From Bacteroidota bacterium (lineage in GTDB: Bacteria; Bacteroidota; Bacteroidia; B-17B0; Aurantibacillaceae): 15,876 bases of DNA. Location of the stretch: positions 1-15,876 of the forward strand of contig JANYGR010000008.1 of the NCBI GenBank assembly GCA_025359355.1. Direction: 5' to 3'. Made by a program: the position numbers and the translations under genes. Shown piece by piece: positions 1-6,090 of the stretch (the first letter of the stretch is position 1; each line of letters opens with the position of its first letter). A model generated the notes under the pieces. It worked only from the letters and a program-made list of their open reading frames with translations. It had not been told where the DNA came from and did not search any database.

Positions 1-2220
1 AATGCATAACGCAAAATAGATGGTTTCTTTAAATGGAATATCTTTTTGTAACGAAATAGTAATAGGTTTAGACCAATTGATATTGTCATAAGAACATACA
101 ATTTCTATTTGATGTTTACCGCCTTCAATAGAGGTTAAATGTATTTGAGTGTTTTCTAAATTAGTCCATTTACCATTATCGTATTTGTATTTGTAATACT
201 GTTTATTTGGTTTTACAAACAATGGGCTCGAAAAATTAATCGTCACATCTGATTGAGAACTTGATAGAGTTAGGGAATTGTTTTTTAATTCAGTTGGTTG
301 TTCATCAATATCAATAGAGGTAATAAATAATTTATCATCGATGCGAATGTTTGAAAGCAAATTTTCTATACTACACAAGGTAATGCCTTTATCGCTGCAA
401 ATACAACAATTAGAGCCATTAAACACAATATCGTTAATAGTATTAGATTGCAATCCATTTGATTTATTATAAATCACAATTGGGTTAAATTGTTGATCAC
501 AAATAAACAATCCATCCAAGGTAGCAATCCAAATTTTATTTTGATAGAATTTTATTTTTTTGACTGCTGTTAATTGTTGTTCGCCTATTTGTTGGATATG
601 GAGCGAATCTTCAAATACCGTAATGCCATTTTCGTGAGCTAAGTAGGTTTTGTTTGCATGATTTTCAATGCTATTAATACCGTAACGAAATATTTGATTC
701 TTATAATTTTTTATCTGACGATTCTTTTCATTATAGATAGTTAATCCATCGGATGTACCAATAAACAATGAAGTATTGCCATTATATACCGTATTAATAC
801 GTGTGCGATAATCAGGGAAAGAAACGATGGTATCAAGTATCGTAAATTTTTCTTCAGCATAATTTTTAATTTTAAACAAGGTACCTGTTCCATCACCTAA
901 ATAGGCTTCGTTAGGGTTTTGGCAGTAACGAAATAATCTTGAAGCTATCGGCGAAAAATTATAATGTGTATTATTAATTAAAAAGGAGCGTTTGCTATTT
1001 GCTACCGAATTTATTTTAGAATACATCACCGTTTGATGATTGGGATGAATACCAAATACGGTTTCTAAGAATAAATTATCAGGTGCTATAACGGTTTGAG
1101 TGTTATTGTGCTCGTAATCATAAATAAATAAACCATTGTTGGTGCCTACAACAATGCTGTTTTCAATAAAAGAAGCACAACTAACGGGTAATATTTTTCT
1201 GCCAGCGGTGAATGAAATATTTTGTAAAGCTGGGTTTTGAATAAAATAAACACCATCGTTAAATGTTCCAATCCATATATGATCTTCAGAATCTTTAAAA
1301 ATACAATTAATCAATACCTTGTCAATACCCAATAAATCAAAGGCATCGTAAGTCATATTGTTTTCTATTAAATACAAGTTATCGTCAGGCGTATTGGTAA
1401 ACCAAATGCGATTGTATTTATCTACTAAAATTTTACTAACATGAGCTGTATTGTTTTCTCCAAAAAAACTATGTGCTTGTTGCGTTTTTACAGGAATGGT
1501 TTTTATTATTTGATTGTCTTTGATGCACACAATGGCATTATCAGTCCCTAGGTACAACAAACCAGAGGCATCTTCTGTAATAGAGTAAACCGGAAAGATT
1601 TTGCCTGACAAAAGCTTTATTTGTTTACCATTAACGAATTGATACAGCCCATCAATTCTACCAACTAGTATGGTATGGTTAAAGGTTTTATATAAAGCAA
1701 AAGCTTGATTGTTGTTATTTGTTTTTTTTAATTCATCTTCAATTACTTTCCCAGTTTTAATATCATAGGCTGCAACTGATATTTGCTCGTTGAGTGCATA
1801 GTTATAATCTTTATCAAAAATTAATTCATCAACAGAAGTATTAAAAACAAGGTCTTTAATTAAAGTAGCAGTATTACTGGGCTTATCATAATTGTAAATC
1901 CCCTCTCTGCGATTAATGATTACCAGTTTTGAATTCAAATCAAAACCAATGTTTCTAATGAAATTTGATTTGAGAGGAACCTTAGGTTTTATTTTAGAAA
2001 AATTATACCCATCAAAATCGTAAACACCATTTTCTGTTGCCAAATAGAGGATGTTGTTTTGATCTTGTTTAATAGCAAATACATTGGCGTTGCTTAAGCC
2101 TTCTTCTGGACCATAATGCTGAAAGGAAAAACTTCTATTTTGAGCACGTGTTATTATGCCAAACAGAAACAGTAAAAATATAACGCAATATGATTTTCTT
2201 AAATTCATAGAATGACTCAT
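1..2220 (-). CDS. Two-component regulator propeller sensor protein, 3' end missing at window edge
   Basis: An uninterrupted minus-strand reading frame runs from ATG 2220 (or the in-frame ATG 2208) off the left edge, giving 740 codons. Starting at 2208 gives a clean signal peptide (MNLRKSYCVIFLLFLFG, ending in R-A-Q), so 2208 may be the true start. The body is a chain of beta-propeller (Reg_prop-like) blades of the form 'iWIGT-nnGlfiy'. Examples lie near residues 58-70, 221-231, 313-326 (IWIGTFNDGVYFI), 353-365, 482-495 and 559-572 (IWIATLDGLFICD). Residues about 655-727 look like a Y_Y_Y domain, and a hydrophobic stretch that may be the transmembrane helix starts at the edge. In this family the propeller and Y_Y_Y form a periplasmic sensor, and a cytoplasmic output follows (histidine kinase, LytTR, helix-turn-helix or cyclase). 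That part is outside the window, so output type and ligand are unknown. It is transcribed divergently from the small membrane protein at 2323. Confidence 0.88.
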   Translation of the reverse strand, partial: MSHSMNLRKSYCVIFLLFLFGIITRAQNRSFSFQHYGPEEGLSNANVFAIKQDQNNILYLATENGVYDFDGYNFSKIKPKVPLKSNFIRNIGFDLNSKLVIINRREGIYNYDKPSNTATLIKDLVFNTSVDELIFDKDYNYALNEQISVAAYDIKTGKVIEDELKKTNNNNQAFALYKTFNHTILVGRIDGLYQFVNGKQIKLLSGKIFPVYSITEDASGLLYLGTDNAIVCIKDNQIIKTIPVKTQQAHSFFGENNTAHVSKILVDKYNRIWFTNTPDDNLYLIENNMTYDAFDLLGIDKVLINCIFKDSEDHIWIGTFNDGVYFIQNPALQNISFTAGRKILPVSCASFIENSIVVGTNNGLFIYDYEHNNTQTVIAPDNLFLETVFGIHPNHQTVMYSKINSVANSKRSFLINNTHYNFSPIASRLFRYCQNPNEAYLGDGTGTLFKIKNYAEEKFTILDTIVSFPDYRTRINTVYNGNTSLFIGTSDGLTIYNEKNRQIKNYKNQIFRYGINSIENHANKTYLAHENGITVFEDSLHIQQIGEQQLTAVKKIKFYQNKIWIATLDGLFICDQQFNPIVIYNKSNGLQSNTINDIVFNGSNCCICSDKGITLCSIENLLSNIRIDDKLFITSIDIDEQPTELKNNSLTLSSSQSDVTINFSSPLFVKPNKQYYKYKYDNGKWTNLENTQIHLTSIEGGKHQIEIVCSYDNINWSKPITISLQKDIPFKETIYFALCI

Positions 2221-2281
2221 AAAAATAAGAAAAAATACTGAAAGAGATTGCTTGTTCGTCGATTTGTGCTATCGTGATAGT

Positions 2282-2318
2282 TTTGGTATTATACCAAATA
2301 TATCTACATTTGGTATTA
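2282..2318. promoter_or_regulatory. Divergent promoter with three operator-like half-sites
   Basis: On the plus strand, TTG (2283-2285), 19 nt and TACATTTG (2305-2312) form a perfect Bacteroidota promoter for the gene at 2323. On the minus strand, TATATTTG (2302-2295) fits the -7 element for the propeller gene, without a clear -33 TTG. The same stretch carries the half-site TTTGGTAT three times: plus at 2282-2289, minus at 2298-2291 and plus at 2309-2316. This gives a GGTATTATACC palindrome (2285-2295) and a perfect 9-bp inverted repeat, ATACCAAAT (2291-2299) with ATTTGGTAT (2308-2316). A repressor or activator bound here would cover both -7 elements. The promoters are supported by motif match; the operator is inferred from symmetry. 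Confidence 0.6.
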
Positions 2319-2322
2319 GTTA

Positions 2323-2634
2323 ATGAAAAATATAAACAAATCTACGGTATACATTGCAACAGTTGTGTTTGGACTTTTGTTAATTCCAAGTTTTTTATCT
2401 GCTTGGGCAGAAGACGAAGGAACACTTGGGACAAATATTATTTGGGTAACTTTTGCTAAATTATTTGATGTTCTTCGCTTTCCTACACATACTTTACTTT
2501 GGACATTAATAGCTAAAAGCGATGCAACAATGTTTTTTTGTGGGCTTCTAATTAATTGTTTGTTTTATGGACTCCTGACCGAGAGATTACTTTACTTTAT
2601 TATACGACAGAGAAAATTAAATACGGACGAATAA
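2323..2634 (+). CDS. Small multi-pass membrane protein of unknown function
   Basis: This encodes 103 residues that I do not recognise as any named family. Three hydrophobic segments are visible, at about residues 9-27, 38-63 and 68-95, with a charged C-terminal tail (RQRKLNTDE). It is therefore probably an inner-membrane protein with three helices and no sizeable soluble domain. The start is fixed: an in-frame TAG lies only 4 bases upstream, at 2317-2319, and the promoter at 2283-2312 puts transcription start just before the ATG. The mRNA would be nearly leaderless. It converges on the T9SS protein at 2701 with a 66-bp gap. A reading frame in another phase at 2274-2459 overlaps it but starts upstream of the promoter and is treated as spurious. 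Confidence 0.7.
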   Translation: MKNINKSTVYIATVVFGLLLIPSFLSAWAEDEGTLGTNIIWVTFAKLFDVLRFPTHTLLWTLIAKSDATMFFCGLLINCLFYGLLTERLLYFIIRQRKLNTDE

Positions 2635-2700
2635 ACGATTATAGCAACAGGAGAAATATATATTCTCTTAAAAAGTGTACACAAAAAGTAATGACTCAAC

Positions 2701-3693
2701 TTACAACTTCATAAACCTCACCGTATTAGAGCCAATGCTTGAAGTGATTTTGATAAGGTAAGTGCCTGCTTGTAATTCAGTTGTTTTAATAGGCGTAGTG
2801 GCGGTTACGTTTTTTAATTCGATAATAGACTCGCCCATTAAATTGGTAATAGAAACAGAGTAGGGGACATCATTGTTATTAATTGAAACATATAATATCT
2901 CATTCACTGGATTTGGATATATGCTAGCAGAGATAAGGCTTTGCTCTTTTAAGCCAACCGTGTTTAATTGATTATGAATCACGCCAACAGCATCCAAATC
3001 AAAACCACTACTACTGTATGGAGTTGGCCAAGGATCATTTATTTTATGATGATTGCTATCGCGTGTGCAGTATTGATTTTGGATAGAACCAATCACATCT
3101 ATTAATTTCACATGCGTGATATTGTTTTTATTTAATAAAGCATCATCCGCAATATCCGCCAAATCAAAGGGTGTTCCATACAATGCTTTGTATTTTCCTG
3201 CTAAATTATTGAGCTTGGTTGGATCAGAATAGTCAAATGGTCCCACTTGAGTAACGGTATCAAAATTACTGATGGCAGGAAATCTAAAATAATGGATACC
3301 ATCGCTACTAACTTCTACAAAGGCTAATTCTAAAAAATAATCACTGAAGCTATTTTCAAATACAGCAAAATCATTACCAAGTCCATCGCTTATAGGCGAG
3401 TTAAATTGTAGGACGGCAACACCACTATCTCCTATACTAACCACGCCTGTAGTACCTGCTATACCTATTGCTGAAGAACTATCGCCAACAGTAGCATAGC
3501 TGTATGACGGCGTTGATATATCTTGTAATCCTCGAATAATATGGCACTGAGAAGCCCAAGCTACAAAAGCAGAACTATCTTTGTACATAGCAGTAGAATT
3601 AATAGTTCCTGGAGGTCCTGGAAATTGAGCCGCGACTTTTTTGTAACAAAAACAAGCCAAAAAAAACAAGACCACAGTAAAAAAACGTGTCAT
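2701..3693 (-). CDS. T9SS-secreted surface protein under cobalamin riboswitch control
   Basis: The start chosen is ATG 3693 (330 residues), which gives a standard signal peptide (MTRFFTVVLFFLACFC, ending in V-A-A-Q). An in-frame ATG at 3744 would add 17 residues but abuts the riboswitch P1 stem and spoils the signal peptide. The mature protein begins FPGPPG. Its main domain (about residues 25-240) has the motifs GLGNDFAVFENSF, LAFVEVSSDG, KYKALYGTPFDLADI, ITHVKLIDVIGS and KINDPWPTPYSSSGFDLDAVG. This pattern is familiar to me from bacterial 'cell surface proteins', though I know of no proven function. The last 70 or so residues form a T9SS type A sorting domain (SIYPNPVNEILYVSI ... AGTYLIKI ... 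FMKL), so it should be exported across the outer membrane and surface-anchored or released. The B12 riboswitch suggests a part in corrinoid capture; that role is inferred from context only. Confidence 0.88.
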   Translation of the reverse strand: MTRFFTVVLFFLACFCYKKVAAQFPGPPGTINSTAMYKDSSAFVAWASQCHIIRGLQDISTPSYSYATVGDSSSAIGIAGTTGVVSIGDSGVAVLQFNSPISDGLGNDFAVFENSFSDYFLELAFVEVSSDGIHYFRFPAISNFDTVTQVGPFDYSDPTKLNNLAGKYKALYGTPFDLADIADDALLNKNNITHVKLIDVIGSIQNQYCTRDSNHHKINDPWPTPYSSSGFDLDAVGVIHNQLNTVGLKEQSLISASIYPNPVNEILYVSINNNDVPYSVSITNLMGESIIELKNVTATTPIKTTELQAGTYLIKITSSIGSNTVRFMKL

Positions 3694-3717
3694 TATAAAT
3701 TGATACAATGTCTTTAT

Positions 3718-3737
3718 GAGTTTTATCCCCGAAACTC
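3718..3737 (-). promoter_or_regulatory. Hairpin in the riboswitch expression-platform region
   Basis: Read on the minus strand, GAGTTT - CGGGGATA - AAACTC forms a perfect 6-bp stem between the aptamer (ending near 3752) and the likely start codon at 3693. No U-tract follows, so it is not an obvious intrinsic terminator. It could be part of a switch acting on translation, or supply a loop for the kissing interaction common in cobalamin riboswitches. The hairpin is seen directly; its role is inferred. Confidence 0.4.
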
Positions 3738-3751
3738 TAAACATCGATTTA

Positions 3752-3908
3752 TTGGTAGGTCTTCTGACTTGTTCTGGTTATGCGCCTTCCCGAAACGAAC
3801 AGTTTCAGTGGCAAAATACGGCATAACGGATTTAAGAACTTACAGCTGCGGGTACAGTTTTGGATTTACACCAAATTCCCTTTTTAGTTTTTAGACTAAA
3901 AATTCCAA
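3752..3908 (-). promoter_or_regulatory. Cobalamin (adenosylcobalamin-type) riboswitch
   Basis: On the minus strand the conserved aptamer blocks occur in the right order. P1 is TTGG (3908-3905) pairing with CCAA (3755-3752). P2 is a hairpin TTTTTAGT/ACTAAAAA. Then come GGGAATTTGGTGTAAATCC (3880-3862), ACTGTACCCGCAGCTGTAA (about 3858-3840), GCCACTG (3812-3806), GGGAAGGC (3791-3784) and the B12-box end AGTCAGAAGACCTACC (3769-3754). These match the established cobalamin riboswitch consensus almost base for base. The element lies directly upstream of the T9SS protein at 3693, which should therefore be switched off when cobalamin is plentiful. No B12 transport or synthesis gene follows it in this window, so the unit looks monocistronic here. 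Confidence 0.96.
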
Positions 3909-3948
3909 CGAGCTAAAGATATTGATTTTTTATAACATAGATACCCCA

Positions 3949-3980
3949 CAAATATGTTTAATAATAAAAACATATATTTG
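3949..3980. promoter_or_regulatory. Palindromic AT-rich divergent promoter region
   Basis: CAAATATGTTT at 3949-3959 is mirrored by AAACATATATTTG at 3968-3980, an inverted repeat with a 2-nt insertion in one arm. The right arm ends in TATATTTG (3973-3980), a plus-strand TAnnTTTG match that could serve the channel gene at 4120. The left arm on the minus strand reads CATATTTG (3956-3949), a near match that could drive the riboswitch transcript starting near 3943. Neither has a well-placed TTG. Further right, up to 4119, only a weaker -7-like TAAATTCG (4051-4058) and a 10-bp palindrome AAGTTAACTT (4016-4025) are visible. Confidence 0.4.
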
Positions 3981-4119
3981 TTTAACTGTCTAGTCCTGAA
4001 ATAAGTTGACACATAAAGTTAACTTAAATGAATAATGCAGGAAATTTTTGTAAATTCGTAGAGTGCAAGAAAGTCAGTTGGAATCCCTAATTTTATAATT
4101 AAAATCACAACCAACTCCG

Positions 4120-5073
4120 ATGAAAAAACTACTCTTTCTTTTTTACTTGTTTCTTTTCCATTCTTCCTTTGCGAAGGAATCGAATGCTCCCGATACAGTT
4201 ACAGTGGGAGTTTATGTTAACAGCGTACACGATATTGATTTCAAAGAAAAGCAATACACTATCAGTCTATGGTTATGGTTAAAGTATAAAAACCAGGATT
4301 TTGATTTTTCCAAATATCTGGAAGTGCCTATGGCCAAAAGCGTGGATAAATCTTTTTACACGGTAGACACGTTGGAGGATGGCAGAATATATATGCTGAT
4401 GAAGTTGCAATGTGTCATGAAGGATTCCTGGAGAATCGAGAACTTCCCTTTTGATCGTCAGAAATTAAGATTCTCTATTGAAAATTCCCAATACGATTCA
4501 GGCAATTTAATTTTTGTCAAAGACACAGCGGGCAATCATTATTCTAAATGGGTTACATCAGGCTGGTATATTGTCACAGATAGTTTTAAAATATTCACAA
4601 ACATAAAAAAATATGAAACCGCGTTTGGTGATCCAACATTGGTTAAGCCCCAGTCTGAATTCAGCGTGTTTGGAGTAAATATTAGCATTGAACGGGACTC
4701 GTGGTGGCTATTCCTGAAATTATTTATTGGGATGTATCTTTCATTCTTGTTATCATTCCTGTGCTTTTTCATTCACACCGATAATATCGACTCGCGTTTC
4801 AATTTAAGTGTAGGTTCTCTCTTTGCAGTAATTGGTAATAAATATGTTATTGATTCTGCCCTACCAGAATCTACCTCTTTCACATTGGTGGATACATTGC
4901 ATGGAATAACCTTGTTTTTTGTTTTTGCCATTGTTGCCTGCTCTGCATATTCATTGAGTCTTGTCAAATCAAATAGACTCGAGGAAACAAAACGCTTCGA
5001 TAAAGCAGCTGCATGGATATTGCTTGCTATTTATCTTGTTTTAAATTGTTGGTTTGTATATCGAGCGGATTAA
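4120..5073 (+). CDS. Pentameric ligand-gated ion channel homologue (Cys-loop superfamily, prokaryotic type)
   Basis: The 317-residue protein has the full layout of a bacterial pentameric channel such as GLIC or ELIC. There is a signal peptide (residues 1-18, cleaved near SSFA-KE), a beta-rich extracellular ligand domain (about 19-192) and four membrane helices: M1 about 196-218, M2 226-246, M3 254-278 and M4 295-314. The hallmark Pro-loop is FPFDRQKL at 109-116, without the two cysteines of animal receptors, as is usual in bacteria. Aligned by eye to GLIC without gaps, from the LP that ends M2, D224 falls at the acidic -2' position, N228 at 2', G232 at 6' and F235 at 9'. The acidic ring suggests cation selectivity, which is an inference. 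No large cytoplasmic insert separates M3 and M4, again as in bacteria. The ligand cannot be deduced. It should sit in the inner membrane with its binding domain in the periplasm. Confidence 0.9.
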   Translation: MKKLLFLFYLFLFHSSFAKESNAPDTVTVGVYVNSVHDIDFKEKQYTISLWLWLKYKNQDFDFSKYLEVPMAKSVDKSFYTVDTLEDGRIYMLMKLQCVMKDSWRIENFPFDRQKLRFSIENSQYDSGNLIFVKDTAGNHYSKWVTSGWYIVTDSFKIFTNIKKYETAFGDPTLVKPQSEFSVFGVNISIERDSWWLFLKLFIGMYLSFLLSFLCFFIHTDNIDSRFNLSVGSLFAVIGNKYVIDSALPESTSFTLVDTLHGITLFFVFAIVACSAYSLSLVKSNRLEETKRFDKAAAWILLAIYLVLNCWFVYRAD

Positions 5074-5112
5074 GCTTGACGGATTAATTGAAAACAAGAA
5101 CGATGGATAACA

Positions 5113-5221
5113 CGGTATAGGCAAGATGGCTGTTTTGTGGTTTGGGAAACCGTATTGAACCAATTAAATTTGCACTAAAGGAAAGCTTGTTGGCTCCGAC
5201 ATCGCCACCTCGCCTATACCG
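5113..5221. repeat. 109-bp imperfect inverted-repeat element (structured intergenic repeat)
   Basis: The left arm (5113-5130, beginning CGGTATAGGC) pairs with the right arm (5204-5221, ending GCCTATACCG) at 16 of 18 positions, including 10 consecutive base pairs at the outer ends. The 73-nt loop holds a second perfect hairpin, GGTTT-GGG-AAACC (5139-5151), and a promoter-like sequence. The arms are more G+C-rich than the surrounding sequence. The size and symmetry fit a dispersed palindromic repeat or a non-autonomous mobile element. An integron-type recombination site is a weaker option, because no clear 7-base core boxes are seen. Whether it recurs elsewhere in the genome cannot be told from one window. 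Confidence 0.6.
5142..5172 (+). promoter_or_regulatory. Promoter candidate inside the inverted-repeat element
   Basis: TTG (5142-5144), a 20-nt spacer and TAAATTTG (5165-5172) match the Bacteroidota promoter. It lies in the loop of the repeat element and points at the exported protein gene at 5266, giving a leader of about 85-90 nt that would carry the right arm of the repeat. Confidence 0.45.
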
Positions 5222-5265
5222 GGACCATTACCAATAATAACCAGGTAGACATCAAAACAACAGAC

Positions 5266-5922
5266 ATGAACTTAAGAATAGTAGTTTTATACTTATTTAT
5301 TTTTTCATCAATCATATCAAAAGCGCAGGACATTTGCACTCCAGCACAGATTGACTCTTTAAATATATTTTCAGTTAAAATTGATTCGTTAAAGAAATCA
5401 GGTATTGACACTTTCCTAGTATATTATGCTTATTGTTACTCAGATGGATATTCATTTTCATCTAGTTATACAAAAGAACAAATTCGAGAAAAAGAATGTG
5501 ACTACACTAACACAACCTATGTTTTCTTCGAATTAAATGGTAGTATTTTTGTTTCAAAATTCAATGAATGCAATAAATTTTCAACTATCAAAATCCCTGA
5601 CTCAAAATCCTTTAAGTATTATAAAAAATATTATGCCGACCTTCTTAAAGACACTATAAAAGGTTCTGCGATTATCAACAAAGAAGGTGGGTTGAATTGG
5701 TCTTCAACAGACCATTCATGTTATAGGCATCTTTTTTTCTCAATGAAAGAAAGCAAATACGTGTATGTAGACCTGTATTGGTTAAATAAAAATGTCTATG
5801 GTGGACGTAATATTAATTACTCACACAATATTAAAACACATACGAATAAACTTTTAGACATACTATATAAAGAGATTAAAAATTTGACATTCGTTAAAAT
5901 GGAGCCTCAGAAAAATAATTAA
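5266..5922 (+). CDS. Exported protein of unknown function
   Basis: This encodes 218 residues with no domain that I recognise. The N-terminus is a signal peptide (MNLRIVVLYLFIFSSIISKAQ, cleaved after A-Q or nearby), so the protein is sent to the periplasm or beyond. The mature part is rich in Tyr, Ser, Asn and Lys and contains six cysteines; five lie within the first 140 mature residues (for example DICTP, AYCYSDGY and KECDYTN) and one near DHSCYRH. Disulfides are therefore plausible. There is no lipobox and no T9SS sorting domain. The C-terminus is lysine- and asparagine-rich (EPQKNN). It has its own promoter candidate within the upstream inverted-repeat element and a terminator at 5997, so it is probably transcribed alone. 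It may travel with that repeat, which is speculation. Confidence 0.72.
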   Translation: MNLRIVVLYLFIFSSIISKAQDICTPAQIDSLNIFSVKIDSLKKSGIDTFLVYYAYCYSDGYSFSSSYTKEQIREKECDYTNTTYVFFELNGSIFVSKFNECNKFSTIKIPDSKSFKYYKKYYADLLKDTIKGSAIINKEGGLNWSSTDHSCYRHLFFSMKESKYVYVDLYWLNKNVYGGRNINYSHNIKTHTNKLLDILYKEIKNLTFVKMEPQKNN

Positions 5923-5996
5923 GGATGGTTACTACTCGTAACATATATGCTAAGGTAAGAGTTTGGCAGGCATCAAAGCAATTACAAAAGCGGTAG

Positions 5997-6023
5997 TCAC
6001 GCCAAAGCGTGATTTAATTTTTT
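5997..6023 (+). terminator. Intrinsic terminator after the exported protein gene
   Basis: TCACGC (5997-6002), loop CAAA and GCGTGA (6007-6012) form a perfect 6-bp stem, followed by TTTAATTTTTT. It lies 75 bases after the stop codon at 5922. The 5923-5996 stretch in between shows nothing recognisable. Confidence 0.75.
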
Positions 6024-6025
6024 CT

Positions 6026-6055
6026 TTGCAATTACGTAGTAACATAGTATCTTTA
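6026..6055 (+). promoter_or_regulatory. Promoter candidate for the YdeI-like gene
   Basis: TTG (6026-6028), a 19-nt spacer and TATCTTTA (6048-6055) match seven of eight specified or spacer positions of TAnnTTTG at the expected spacing. Transcription would start near 6060, about 30 bases before ATG 6091, directly downstream of the preceding terminator. Confidence 0.5.
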
Positions 6056-6090
6056 TTTAAACATTTCGAATTCAGATAAATCAAAATACG

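Noticed and set aside
278..472. Plus-strand 64-codon frame
   Set aside because: It is antisense to the propeller gene, whose minus-strand frame is continuous and has clear blade repeats here.
2274..2459. Plus-strand 61-codon frame with hydrophobic start
   Set aside because: It starts upstream of the predicted promoter, contains the operator repeats in its 5' end and overlaps the 103-residue membrane protein in another phase.
2651..2667. Weak hairpin GAGAA-N7-TTCTC between the convergent genes at 2634 and 2701
   Set aside because: The stem is only 5 bp, all A+T inside, with no T-run on either strand; too weak to call a terminator.
3541..3894. Plus-strand reading frame of 117 codons
   Set aside because: It runs antisense through the cobalamin riboswitch and the signal-peptide end of the T9SS gene, and its sequence has no protein-like motif.
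5113..5221. Integron attC site as the identity of the inverted repeat
   Set aside because: The outer ends do not show the paired 7-base core boxes (RYYYAAC / GTTRRRY) in proper place, and no integrase gene is present; the neutral label of structured repeat is safer.
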